DNA from: Cristatella mucedo
Taxonomy: Eukaryota; Bryozoa; Phylactolaemata; Cristatellidae
Direction of reading: 5' to 3'
NCBI GenBank assembly: GCA_009760855.2
Contig: WPIO01000028.1
Location: 3,222,501-3,286,500 of the forward strand
DNA length: 64,000 nt
How positions within the stretch are numbered: position 1 is the stretch's first letter; the number at the start of each line of letters is the position of its first letter. Both the position numbers and the translations under genes were made by a program. Shown here piece after piece: positions 25,563-36,705 of this stretch. The notes beneath the pieces are model-generated. The model saw only the letters and a program-made list of their open reading frames with translations. It was not told the origin of the DNA and made no database searches.

Positions 25563-25702
25563 CTTCCTCGAGGGAGGCTCATCCGAAGGATGAGCCTCCC
25601 TCGAGGAAGCAACAACTGAATTCGAGGGACAAAGCAACAACAAGCAAGGAAGCAACAACTGTATTCGCAACAACTCCTTCGCAAGCTGTTGCGAAGGAGT
25701 TG
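25563..25702. repeat. Two perfect hairpins plus a direct repeat
   Basis: Hairpin 1: arms 25563-25584 and 25588-25609, 22 bp perfect, loop GAA. Hairpin 2: arms 25671-25684 and 25689-25702, 14 bp perfect, loop GCTG. Between them ggaagcaacaactgaattcg (25605) recurs at 25649 with one change, period 44. Confidence 0.95.
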
Positions 25703-25756
25703 CGGATTCGGCATATTGATACGCGCAGGTGTGCCGGCGGTATCGCAGCGCGAGGC

Positions 25757-26135
25757 GGTAATTTAACGTATCTCCGTCTGTAACTCCGCAAAGTCACACA
25801 GACTATTTGGGTGATACGCTGGAGAGTTTTGCATAGCGCGCTCGCAGCCTCAGCGGCTTGCGGTGCGCATTCGGTAGCCAACAGACTGCATCGCACGCAA
25901 CAAAGAGAAAATGAGAAGGAAGTATAGCAGAGGCAGGAGAGCCGTTGAGCAGGAAGTGAGCAGCATGGAAGTAGCAGCTCAGGACCGCTGGGAAGGATGC
26001 ACCACATTCGGCAGCAGCAGGAGGAGTAGTTGCCGTTGCGTAAGTATCGCGCAAGCGAGCTCCGCAGCCTAGAACCTGCAGAGCTCAAGCTTCTGCCGCC
26101 AATGGTCTTTAGGCGGATGAATGGCGGTAAAGGAC
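25757..26135 (-). mobile_element. LINE B 3' fragment
   Basis: The minus strand holds the LINE B C-terminal segment (IRLKTIGGRSLSSAGSRL) and then its 3' UTR to the terminal stem-loop near 25765-25810, which retains pairing in part. Multiple frameshifts; dead. Confidence 0.85.
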
Positions 26136-28017
26136 AGTGCCCAAACGTCAATGTAACAAACAAGTTCGCGACGTCGCAGTCGATTGGTCAACTCCGCCGC
26201 CGCGGAGCGGTGCGTGTGGACAGCGCCAACCGCTGCGTGCACGGCTGCCTAGTTAGAAGTCTTATGTACAACTCCTGGCTCCAACAAGAACTACCGACGA
26301 CCCAACACTTGACTTGGACTTTTTATGCCGTCTGTACCCGGTAGCACAAGCCATAACTATAATTCAGGAATCGCTAGTATTCCTGCGCGCTGTCATTTCG
26401 ATCCGATTTCAATCGCTGCCATCATGCTGACAGCAGATCCGGCTCAAACTCGCCCACTGCTGCAGCAGACGGAAGTCGCTCGCGGAGTAGCTCGTCGGTA
26501 TCGCCATGTTCTTCGGCTGCACGCCCGGCCTCGCGGAGGAACGGTTGAGCGTGCGCTCGCAGGGCTCCGCCGTCGTAGTCCGCTGCCGTCGGTTCGACTC
26601 TCGCAGCGGACGAGGAGATCTCTCGCCAGCGTTCGCCTTTCTTACCGTACAGAGAACTGCGGCGACATTCGGCGGAGACGGACTGGCGTCGGTGCCGTGC
26701 GCATGCGCGATCGAACGAGCGACCCCGTCGATCTGGCCGCCCTCAACTGAGACGCTGCCTCCCTCTGCTCTCCGCTCTCTCTGGTCCGCGGGGCGCTCTC
26801 CGCCGCCGCCGTGCTGGGCAGTAACTAAGTAGCGGACCGGAAAGCGCCTTCGAGAAATCTACACGCATGGCTACGCGCTAGGCTTTTTCAAAGCTGCGAC
26901 CTGGCTTCTTCTGCGCTTAGCCAAGCACGCTGCTATCAGGTTGCAAATGTCTGCGGGCGGGGGCGAGCGGGTGCGTTCGTCCCACAACGACACTTTAAAA
27001 GGTCATTAAACCTCAACGCACAGCGTGGCTACGGTCATTAGTCTTCTTATCGAAGACGCGTTGAAGCGCGTGCTATTATCGACAGGGCTGCGGCAGCAGC
27101 TGCGGCGTCGGTGGCCGGCGGCGCTACCCGATCGTCCTCGTTCGGTTGCCGGCGCCGCCTAAAGAAGGCGCCGCGCCGCTGTAATAAAGAAGCAGAGAAA
27201 ATTAGAAACATAAGAATCGTGGCAATGCGGGCGGTCGCTAACTACATTTGCTTATATTTGAACTAAGGCCAAAATAAGGTCACCTGGTTATTCCGTGTCC
27301 ACATCTAAAAACGCACGCACGCACGCCGGCTATTTAAATTCTCTCCGCCGCCTTCTCTTCGTCACCGGCGCTGAAGCGCGCGTGCGTGCGGCAAGTCGCG
27401 TTCGTCCTAGCGGCGGCGGCTGCGGAGCAGAGGTCGCAGTGCGAGCTGCGCTGCCCTTGCGCCGCCCGCGAAGCACTCCGCGGCAGCAGCGGGCGCTCAC
27501 TGGCGCGCGCGCGCGCGTGCGCGTGCGCGCGTGCGTGCGTGCGTGAGAAGACGGCTCTCGAAGGATCGCGAAGGATCTCGCGCAGAGAGCTGCAATGCGC
27601 TGCGATTATGAACGACAAGCTCGGCAGCTGAACTTATACTGCAAACTATGAGCACGGTCGCAGACTTTGAACTGAGAACCGCTCATGAAATAGCCGCGAT
27701 AAACCAAGGCTTATGAACAGCGCCGCGATTTACGATTACACATGAAAGACAATAATATGATTTACGACCTGGCCACTACACCAAGGCAAGAGCCTGACCG
27801 CGGTCGCTCTCTGGCAGTCTAACTATCTGCCGGTCGGGGAATCGCTGCGGTGAGCGTGACCTGTAGCGAGCCTTGAAACGAATCTGCCGGAAGTCACACG
27901 CCCTATCTGCCGTAAGCTGCGGGCAAAAGTCTTAGTGCCTCTTCTAATGCGACGTTGCTGCGAGCGCCGCCTGCAGGACATCGAGCTCTGCATCGCTACG
28001 GTTGGCGTAAGGAGAGC

Positions 28018-28059
<42 letters not shown>

Positions 28060-28771
28060 CATTGCACGCGTCACGTCACAACCCGAACTAGTGAGGGGCA
28101 CGGGGTCACAGCAGCCGCCGAGGAGCAGCGGCCGCCGAGGCACGAGCGGCGCTTTCGGCGCTAAGAGAAAGCCGAGCTGCTCCGATCCGCTGCTCGAGGC
28201 AGCACGGTGGAAGCGAGACAAGAGAAACGCGGCGGAAAGGACGTAAACTCTGCGGGCTTTGAAGGCCGCTCGTCGCCGCTAGCGGGAAGCTTCGTCGGCT
28301 TCTCGAACCGCGGATCCGCCCTCGATCGCGGCGGCGGCGGTCGATGGATGACGATGACCACGGTCTGACGCTGCAGACGCGACCGGCTCCGCGCCAGCCG
28401 ACCGCGCCTTCGCGGGACGAGCGCTCCTCCGGCACCGCTCCGCCGGTCGGTTACGTCAGTAGGACTAGGAAACTCTCCACACGAGTGCTCGCGGCGGGGG
28501 TTTCCTACCGCCCAGTGAGGGAGGCGATCGACCCTCTTGGCCGCCGCGCTCTGGCTTAGCCTGTTGCCGCCGCCGCCGTCCGCACCGGACGTCGGTTAGC
28601 CGCGGCCGCGAGCGCGATACTTCCGGAGCAACCCTCCTTCCCTGCATTCCTACTGGTGCCCTCGGCATAAAGGTTAAGGCGGTAGGGCCACCCGCATCCG
28701 CACGGTCTTCGGCAGGCCAGCGTCCGACTCGCGGCTGCCGCTTGACGCGGTCGAAGCCGGGAATCGCCAGC

Positions 28772-28805
28772 AGTGCAGCGACGCGGCGCCGCGCGTCGCT
28801 GCACT
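28772..28805. repeat. Perfect hairpin, 14-bp stem
   Basis: agtgcagcgacgcg at 28772-28785 and its reverse complement at 28792-28805, loop of 6. Confidence 0.9.
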
Positions 28806-29420
28806 CCGCCGGGCCTTGAGCACTGGAAGCGGTCGGGAAGAAACTGGAAGCGATCGGGAGAGACCGTCCGGTACCGCACGACCCCGCTACTATCGGCTGC
28901 GGCGGCCGCTGCCTGTGAGGTCAGTGTCGCGTAACTGCCGTCGGCTTGACGAGCAACCGTCAAGGCTGCAGTCGGCGTGCGCCCAGCGGGATTCTGCGTG
29001 TCAGGCAGCGGCGGGCGGCGACGGTCGGCTGAGGAGGCGGCCGCAAAAGCCGCGCCGCGTCGCGCGTCGGCGCCGGTGACGAACCGCTCGTCGGGCGCAG
29101 CAGCTCGTACGCCGAGCAGCGTGCGTGCGACGTTCGCTCTCGTCGATCTAAGCGGCCCGTTGCTCGGCCCGCCTACCCGCGTACCCTCCCGCCCGCCCGC
29201 CCGCCCGCCCGTATCCCGATGTAGCACCTCCTGGGAACCTCGCCCGCGAGCTATCCGTAAGATCGGAGGCGGTCGCTAGGAAACGGAAGCACTCGCGAAG
29301 GGAGCTCGCCCCTCAAAGGACGGTCGAACGAGCTCCTAATGGCTACGATATCGACTGAACGCGAGCGCCGCAGCGCTACTCGCGTCGAGCCAGAGGCGGA
29401 CGCAAGCGCTCGAGCGTGCC

Positions 29421-29462
29421 AGAGTGAGAGAGAGAGAGAGAGCGAGCGAGAGAGAGAGAGAG

Positions 29463-29550
<88 letters not shown>

Positions 29551-29696
29551 CGAGAGCGAGAGAGAGCGAGAGAGCAAGAGAGAGAGCGAGAGAGAGCGAG
29601 AGAGAGCGAGAGGTAGAGAGAGAGGTAGAGAGAGAAAGAGAGAGAGAGAGCGAGAGAGAGAGAGAGCGAGAGGTAGAGAGAGAGGTAGAGAGAGAC
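29421..29696. repeat. (GA)n microsatellite, about 275 bp
   Basis: Pure GA core with gagcgagagag and gaggtagagag variants towards the right. The Glu/Arg and Ser/Leu frames across it are artefacts. Confidence 0.97.
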
Positions 29697-30544
29697 TTGG
29701 CCCTCGGTACGGAGCCAATTCAGCGGCTCCGCATCGAGGCTCCAGCTCAGCGATTGCTGCCGCGACGCCCGCCGTCGGGCGTCGCCATCTCGCGACCTGT
29801 CGTCGTCATCGCCGCTAGTCAAAATCCCGGCGGCGGCCCTGAGGTAACGGCGAGAGCGCTGAACGGCTCGTGGACCGCTGCCGCCGCCGCGCGCGCGCTT
29901 GACGTTCTGAGGCCGTCGCCGCCGCCCCATCGCTCGCTCGCTCGGCTCGGCGCGGCTCCCGCCTGAAAAGTGGCGGCGGCGGCGGCGTCTGAGCGAGCGC
30001 GGCGGTCGAGCGTAGGAGACGCGCTCCTCGAAAGCAGCGAGCCTCGATCGTCGGCCGCGACTGGGGTGACGTAGGCGGCCGCGCCGCGTCGACGTCGGCC
30101 GTTTGGCGTGGCAACCTGCAATCGGGGGCGCTGATCCTCGTCTCGTCCGGCGGCGCTACCGGCACAGCCGCCGGCGTCACAAAGAGGCGACGCTGGAAGT
30201 TTGGCGAGCGGCGGCGGCGGCGGCCGGTGCGAGCGGCGGCTTAATTAACTTAACTAGGCGCGCCGCAGCGGCCGCCCCCGAGCGCGCGCAGCGGCCGAGC
30301 TTCGCGACGCGTGTGCTGCATTAATCCAAGCAGGCGGCGCGAGGCACCGCGCGCACCTCGCGGGAGCCTGGGAGCGACGGAGACGCCGCGAGAGGCACTT
30401 CGGCGCTTCGACGTCGATGGGAGATAGAGAGCCTGCCTCAGTAAGATTGTCCGTCCGCCGCGACGAGGTTCGCTCGCCAGGCGCGCGCACGTACGCGCGC
30501 ACCCTCGCTCTAAGCCGCCGGGGGTCAGAGGTCGTCGAGCTGCC

Positions 30545-30700
30545 TGCACCCGTGACTCAGTGTTAGAATCCCCGCGCTCGAATCCCTGCGTTAGAGTCGT
30601 TAGGCAACTCTTAATTGCCCACTGCCAGCGCGCGCGATTGCCGCCGTGCGGCGCCATTACCCTCCGTTTAAGCGAGGCTGCTTATTCGGCCAGCCTTTAC
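30545..30700 (+). mobile_element. SINE2 copy, old
   Basis: B-box-like cgctcgaatccctgc at about 30569-30583, then aattgcccactgccag and the distal gcgaggctgcttattcggccagc, parallel to 691-845. The A-box end is eroded. Confidence 0.5.
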
Positions 30701-30923
30701 ATTTCTTTTCGAAAAAATGCGCGAACTGTGCGTCGATAAGCGTTTCTACTAATTAAAATGAAAGTGTCCGTTCGTCGCGCAGCGAGATGGCGCAGCGTTG
30801 CCTTTCGTGACCAGTGCTGCCGAGAGGGACGCGCGATACACGTGTACATTTGCGTACAGCATTGCATTTCCGCTATGACTCAGCGACGCGAGTCCGCGGG
30901 CAGTGAGCCGGTCGTATCTGCAT

Positions 30924-30963
30924 ATCGATGCGCCCGTGCGCGTGCGCGCGCGGGCGCATCGAT
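30924..30963. repeat. Hairpin just upstream of GPCR-1
   Basis: atcgatgcgcccg at 30924-30936 and its exact reverse complement at 30951-30963, with a GC-rich loop of 14, about 60 bases before the GPCR-1 ATG. Probably in intron or untranslated DNA. Confidence 0.85.
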
Positions 30964-31007
30964 TGGTCGAGTGGCGCCGGCTCTGGGCTCACCCTGGTCA
31001 CCCTGCT

Positions 31008-31022
31008 TGGCACGCTCCAGAC
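31008..31022 (+). other. Putative 3' splice site of GPCR-1
   Basis: The run ggcacgctccag ends in AG at 31019-31020, leaving two exon bases before the ATG. GPCR-2 has the same arrangement. The polypyrimidine tract is weak here. Confidence 0.45.
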
Positions 31023-32273
31023 ATGACTGACTTGATGGATGGAAGCAGCACGGACGTGGCCGCCGTCAGCCACAGCTACGGCGGCGGCTACGACACGCGG
31101 TCGCCGCTGCCGACTGTGTACGACGTCTCGCAGCAGACGCGAGAGCTCGACACCTCGTCGAGCGGCAACGCGACCTCTGCCGGCGAGACGGCGCTCGTCG
31201 TGGCGCTGCACGTGGCCCTGCACGGCGTCGCCATGCCGGCCATATCGCTGGTCGGCGTCGTCACGAACCTGGCCAACATTGTCGTGCTGTCGAAAGTGAT
31301 ACGGCGCACTCGGACGTCCGTCTATCACATCCTGCTCGCGATGGCCGTCGCCGACTTCCTGCTCATGGGCGTCACGCTCCTCTACAGCGCACGCTTCAGC
31401 CTGCGCGCGCAGCCCATCGCGGTGCCAGGCGACGCGGAGAACATCGACGCGCCGTCGCACTTCTTCTACCACACGTGGGACACGTTCGCCAACGTCTGCG
31501 GCGTGGCGTCCAACTGGTGCGTCGTGGCCGTGGCGCTGTTCCGCTTCGTCGCTGTCTACTTTCCGCTGCACGCGCCCGTCTGGTGCACGCGCCTGCGGGC
31601 GCGCGTCATAATCGCCTGCATATACGTTACGTCGGTGGTGCTGAACGTGCCGTACGCGCTCGTCGTCGAGTTCCGTCCGTCGACGGGCAAGTTCCACCTG
31701 CTGTCGGATGTCGACGAGCAATACAAGAACACCTACTACGTGGCACTGCTCGTCTTCTATCACGTGATCCCGTGGGCGGCGAGCATCGCGCTAGTGGCGC
31801 TGCTGCTGCTCGGGCTCTGGTCGCAGCGGCGCATCGAGCGCGCCAGCTCCAAGCAGGAGGAGCAGAAGAACGTCGAGCAGAGGAAGCTGAGCGCGACGCT
31901 CGTCGGCGTGACGGCGTGCTTCGTCGTCAGCACCGCGCCCAAGGTCATCTACCAGTTTCTCGTCTACGCCAACGACAACCAGTTCCTGCATCGGACCTGG
32001 GTGCGGTGCTTCTTCGTAGCGGCGCAGATGGCGCTGCTGCTGAACTACGCGGTCAACTTTTTCCTGTACGCCTTCATCAATCGCACGTATCGCAACAATC
32101 TGCTGGCGATCCTGCGCTGCCGCCGCAAGATCGGCTACGTGGGCACCGTCACGCGAAGCGGCGCCACCGGCGGCGGCCACTCGGTGCACACGGTGACGAC
32201 GACGCACCTGAGCGCCTCCACGGAGCTCCATCCGCTGAAAAACGGCGATGAGCAGTGCCTCGGAGCTCACTAG
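31023..32273 (+). CDS. GPCR-1: class A (rhodopsin-like) orphan receptor, peptide/FMRFamide-receptor-like
   Basis: A 416-residue seven-helix plasma-membrane receptor expected to signal through G proteins; ligand unknown. The start chosen is the first ATG after a candidate acceptor; the open frame extends upstream only to a GTG. The N-tail (1-60) has one sequon, NAT at 49. TM1 has N82; TM2 has LAMAVAD with D111; TM3 ends in FRF (173-175) instead of E/DRY; TM5 has P250; TM6 has STAPKVIY with P306; TM7 has NFFLY (345-349) instead of NPxxY. No Cys sits at the usual top-of-TM3 position, and ECL2 (about 215-236) has none. ICL3 carries RASSKQEEQKN. The C-tail is about 55 residues. Codons are extremely GC-rich at third positions. 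Close paralogue of GPCR-2. Class A membership is sure; the subfamily is a guess from overall pattern. Confidence 0.9.
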   Translation: MTDLMDGSSTDVAAVSHSYGGGYDTRSPLPTVYDVSQQTRELDTSSSGNATSAGETALVVALHVALHGVAMPAISLVGVVTNLANIVVLSKVIRRTRTSVYHILLAMAVADFLLMGVTLLYSARFSLRAQPIAVPGDAENIDAPSHFFYHTWDTFANVCGVASNWCVVAVALFRFVAVYFPLHAPVWCTRLRARVIIACIYVTSVVLNVPYALVVEFRPSTGKFHLLSDVDEQYKNTYYVALLVFYHVIPWAASIALVALLLLGLWSQRRIERASSKQEEQKNVEQRKLSATLVGVTACFVVSTAPKVIYQFLVYANDNQFLHRTWVRCFFVAAQMALLLNYAVNFFLYAFINRTYRNNLLAILRCRRKIGYVGTVTRSGATGGGHSVHTVTTTHLSASTELHPLKNGDEQCLGAH

Positions 32274-32453
32274 CGCGCTTCCTCCAACGCGCCGCCCGCT
32301 CCTCCTTCTCCTGGCTCCGCCGCAGCCGCCGGCGCCGTAGCGCCCGCCGCCGCGGGTTTCAGCTAAGCCATATCCCGTGACTATTCGCTATCGGCCGCGA
32401 AATTCCGGTTTCAATGTCTCTGCCGCCGAGCTATCGAGCTCCTCAACGCCAGC

Positions 32454-32520
<67 letters not shown>

Positions 32521-32856
32521 GCCGGCCTCTGCGCCTGGCGACGCCGGCTCGCGGCGCCCTGGACGCAGCGGCGCGAAGCACACGCGGCCGACTTGCTGTC
32601 TATATGCTATGTCTATATGCTGTCTAAGGCGCGCCCGCAGTCGACGCCTCCGGGCAAGCCTGCGCCGCACGTCGTCGCGGTGCGCACTAGACTCGCCTGG
32701 CTTGCGCTCGAGCGCTCTTTCGCCTGCCGCGGCGGCCACCGCGGCGCCGCCGCTGCGGCGTTTCCAAAAGACGGCCTGGGAGGGTGGGCGGGGAGGCGAT
32801 TCCGTGCAGAGGAGCGCGTCGTGCAGCGGCTCGCCCACGACGCCTCCCGGAACGGG
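32274..32856. other. GPCR-1 downstream region
   Basis: GC-rich DNA after the stop, with the (CT)n at 32457-32517. No AATAAA is apparent before about 34146, so the 3' UTR end cannot be placed. Confidence 0.4.
32457..32517. repeat. (CT)n microsatellite
   Basis: About 30 uninterrupted CT units, possibly in the GPCR-1 3' UTR. Confidence 0.97.
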
Positions 32857-33080
32857 AAAATCCGGCTGCGGCCGCTTTCGTCTGATCGTGCGCACGCCGA
32901 CGGACGCACGAGGGTTGACCGCCGGCGCCGCCGGCGCTGTTATCTGGCTGCGCGCGGCGATCGACCGGAAAATCCGGCTGCGGCCGCTTTCGTCTGATCG
33001 CGCGCACGCCGACGGACGCACGACGGTTGACCGCCGGCGCCGCCGCCGCTGTTATCTGGCTGCGCGCGGCGATCGACCGG
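32857..33080. repeat. 112-bp tandem duplication
   Basis: Two adjacent copies (from 32857 and 32969) beginning aaaatccggctgcggccgct and ending gatcgaccgg, differing at only a few bases. A recent local duplication about 600 bp after the GPCR-1 stop. Confidence 0.93.
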
Positions 33081-34203
33081 CGGCGGCCGACGCTCAGTGT
33101 TGCAAAGCATTTCCCCTTGCGTTGGCGGCCGATGCTGCGAACGCAATCACTTGTATTTAATGCGATCGTCTGCACGATTTTTTTCGTGCACCTTAAGTGT
33201 TCGCCTGCTATTTGGAGCGCGAGCATAATAGGCGGCGTCGCGACGGGCCAGCCGATTGACCTTGACCGCCGCCCCACCGCTGTGGACACACTCGAAGGGT
33301 TGCATCTGGTGGCTCGCTATTCGACGGGCTCCTTTCGACTTCCATCAGTTGGCTGCCTCATTCAAGGTTAATGTCGGGCATTTCCTCGTCTTTATCTCTG
33401 CTTCGTCAGCGCGTGCGTGATGATTCCTGGCAAACTGCTCGCAGCGTCGACGTAAGGACTGACCCAGAAACTTATTCATCATACAGAGCCCAGTGAATGG
33501 CTCTAACATCTCTCGGTGAGCGTCCACACGCAGCCATGTCAGGCTGGAATCCTCGAACTTGTTTTCAAAGATTCGTAGCAGACATTGTTCGCCAGTATAC
33601 TTTGCAAAAAAAATTCAAAAATTATAAAAATTGTGATAGCAGATCACAGCCTTGCTTTATTCTTAAATGGGATCGAGGTTGGATCGGAGACACTGTGTCT
33701 GTAACTAGTTACGGTACTGATTATACAGTGGGTACGTTATATTTATTATATTTTACTACAGCTCCGCTGTTTCTTTCGAATATAATTAGATTCTTAACGG
33801 AAAGTCATCAAATATTATTAGTCCTCATCAAAAGCAGCTTACTAAACTCGATGCGCAGACATTGCTTATAACGTCAATGAGGGATTTACAAAAGGACTGA
33901 TGACCAGTTGCTTTAAGCACTGTACAACCTTGCGTGCAACGGCTCGTTCCTCGTGCAAGCGTAGCTTCACCCGGTTGCACTACGACTGGGAGCGTGGCAA
34001 GCGTCTCTCTGAGAGCGGAGCGGAGGCTACGACAAAGCGGATACACGCTACAATACTGAAGGTACGGTACAACGACGCAGAAGGCACGCGCTAAGCGCTT
34101 GTGCTGCTTGTGGCTGCAGGACCTACAACTTCTGGCACGTCAGTCAATAAACTAAGGTAGAACCCTGAAGGACAAGAGGCGCCGCTGCGTCTACAGCTTT
34201 GGA
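33081..34203. other. Gene-free spacer
   Basis: GC falls sharply after about 33300. An AATAAA at about 34146 is isolated. No gene recognised. Confidence 0.4.
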
Positions 34204-35810
34204 TAAACCCAGTGTGATTCAGAAATTGGTAAGGCTCTCAAACCGACAACTCAGACACTCGAACGGGTCGTGGCGGACCGGCTGAACTCGTATATCGAAA
34301 CCTCACACCTTGCTAGTAAGTTCCAGTCTGGCTTTAGAGCTAATCACTCCAAAGAGTCAGCATTAGCTTAGGGTATACAACGACCTACTTAGGAATGCAG
34401 ACATGGGTAGAGTGTCTCTGCTTGTTTTGCTCGATCTTTCGGCAGCTTTTGATACCATCGATCACAAAGTTCTTCTAGAGCGCCTCTCATCTCGCCTGGG
34501 CATCACTGGCACTGCTCTGCAGTGGTTCAGGTCCTATCTCAGTGGGAGACTCCAGAGTATTGACGTGAATGGACAAAGATCATCTGAAGTACCTCTGAAA
34601 TATGGAGTACCTCAGGGCTCAGTGCTAGGTCCGGTTCTTTTCACGGTTTATACTCGGCTTCTTGCTGATGTGATTGCCAAGCACAATCTAGGCTTTCACT
34701 TCTATGCGGATGACACTCAGTTGACCTTTGCTTTGATCCCTCCCAGCCTTCGAGCACCTCAAATTCTCTAAACTCACTAGCTGCATGCATCGATGACATC
34801 CGCACATGGATGGCAGCAAATTTTCTAAAACTTAACGATGACAAAACTAACTTACTAGTTATGGGCAAACCCAGTGTGATCCAGAGATTGGAAAGGCTGA
34901 CTCTCAAAATTGGCTCTGCCAGCATATCTCCTGTTGAATCAGCTCGAAATCTAGGTGTCATATTCCAAAGCGACCTCTCGTTAGACGACCATATCAGCTC
35001 CCCAGTCAAATCTACCTACTTTCAGCTTCATAACATTGCTAAAATTTGGGCTTGTTTAGATAAAGATACCACATCTAAGTTGGTCCATGCATTCGTGAAA
35101 TCCCGTCTCGACTTCTGCAACTCACTGCTTACTGGCCTACCAGCATGTGCGATCAGGCGATTGCAGCTGGTGCAAAGCTCTGCAGCTAGGCTTGTCTGTC
35201 GTGAGCGTCGCTGTTGCCACATTACTCCTATTCTCGCCGACCTGCACTGGCTACCAGTCAAGCAACGGATTGACTTCAAGGTTTTGTCGCTCACTTTTAG
35301 GTCCCTTCATTATATGGCTCGAGCCTATCTGTCAGATATACTACCCCATCAGGCCAAGCATCGTGCCACCCGCTTTTCGGAATCCAACAGTCTAGAAATA
35401 CCTCATACAAACCTTAAATCCTTTGGAGACCGTGCATTTAGTTCATATGCTCCCAAAGCCTGGAACTCCCTCCCGACCTGCGTCAGAACATCCCCTGACC
35501 TGACCACATTTAAAAGAAACCTAAAAACACACCCATTTAGGACAGCATTTAGCGGGTCCCTGTGATTCGTCCTTGATGTGCTTTTGCGTGCTGACACTGT
35601 GCATGCTGCCACTAATCACATTTGCATACTGACCCTGTGCATGTCACCCCTAACTATGTTATTCAGTTCGTTTGTTTTTCAAGCATGATTTTACTTACCA
35701 TTCAATTGCATTTCACTTTACAGCAAATGTAAAGCGCCTAGAAAGAGATTAAGTTATCTGAGGGCGCTTTATCAAGTGAATTATTATTATTATTATTATT
35801 ATTATTATAA
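34204..35810 (+). mobile_element. LINE A copy with RT and C-terminus, subfamily I
   Basis: Encodes the reverse transcriptase of a CR1/L2-group LINE. Frame 1 (34403-34771) has motif A (LLDLSAAFDTIDHK), motif B (YGVPQGSVLGP) and the YADD catalytic box (FHFYADDTQL). One missing base right after it (TQL.TF, compare TQLYLCF at 52.67 kb) shifts the frame, and the C-terminus continues at 34810-35565 to SGSL-stop. A TAG at about 34368 precedes the first part and is shared with the 50.6-kb copy. The first 39 bases (34204-34242) are a misplaced C-terminal segment. The 3' UTR, stem-loop and (ATT)n tail end at about 35810. Dead copy. Confidence 0.95.
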
Positions 35811-36705
35811 GGCTGACGCTCAAAATTGGCTTTGCCAGCATATCTCCTGTTGAATCAGCTCAAAATCTAGGTGTCATGTTCCAAAGCGACCTCTCTCTCG
35901 TTAGACGACCACATCAGCTCCACAGTCAAAGCTGCCTACTTTCAGATACATAACATTGCTAAAATTCGGGCATGTTTAGATAAGGATACCATGTCAAAGT
36001 TGGTCCATGCATTTGTGACATCCCGTCTCGACTTCTGTAACTCACTGCTGGCTGGCCTACCGGCATGTGCAATCAGGCGATTACAGATGGTGCAAAACTC
36101 CGCAGCTAGGCTTGTCTGTCGTGAGCGTCGCAGCTGCAACATCACACCATTTCTCGCCGACCTGCACTGGCTACCAGTCAAGCAACGGATTGACTTCAAG
36201 GTTTTGTCGCTCAATTTTAGGTCCCTTCATTCTATTACTCCAGCCTATCTCTTAGATCTACTCCCCCACCAGGCCGAGCATCGTACCACCCGCTTTTCGG
36301 AATCCAACAGTTTACCAATACTACGTACATACCTCAAATCCTTTGGAGACCGTACATTTAGTTAGTATGCACCCAAAGCCTGAAACTTCCTCCCGACCGG
36401 TGTCATAACATCCCCTGACTTGACCATTTTTAAAAAGAACTTAAAAACACACCTATTTAGGATAGTATTTAGTGGGTCCGTGTGATTCGTCCTTCATGTG
36501 CTTTTGCGTGCTGACGCTGCTGCATGCTGCCACTAACCACACTTGCATACTGATCCCTGTGCATGTCACCCCAAAGCATTTTATTCATGTAATTTATCAA
36601 GCATGATATTCCTCCTCGCCATTCAATCGCGTTTACATTTGCAGCAAATGTAAAGCGCCTAGAAAGAGATTGAGTTCTATAAAAAGTGCATTATTATTAT
36701 TATTA
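35811..36705 (+). mobile_element. LINE A copy, 5'-truncated, subfamily II
   Basis: Begins directly at the ATT tail of the preceding copy. Its frame 35871-36365 covers the C-terminal region (LDFCNSLLAGLPACAIRRLQ, LHWLPVKQRIDFKVL) and stops early at GDRTFS. It has the subfamily II 3' UTR, a mutated stem-loop, and an (ATT)n tail at about 36690-36705. Confidence 0.93.

Larger units (their letters stand above)
26136..30544. other. CpG-rich block upstream of GPCR-1
   Basis: The densest CpG region of the window. Contains (CT)n at 28024-28058 and (GA)n at 29421-29696. Frames above 100 codons occur on both strands and are low-complexity Arg/Ala/Ser. Promoter or 5' exons of GPCR-1 may lie here, but I found no decisive signal. 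Confidence 0.4.

Noticed and set aside
28556-29227. 223-codon minus-strand frame
   Set aside because: Same composition effect; no motif, no splice or start context.
29339-29966. Long Glu/Arg and Ser/Leu proteins
   Set aside because: Direct translation of the (GA)n tract on both strands.
30903-31022. 40-residue N-terminal extension of GPCR-1
   Set aside because: It begins at GTG, contains a GC-rich palindrome and has no counterpart in GPCR-2; the ATG after the candidate acceptor is the better start.
30873-32270. Long frames antisense to and in other frames of GPCR-1
   Set aside because: Shadows caused by the extreme GC3 of the real gene; no conserved features.
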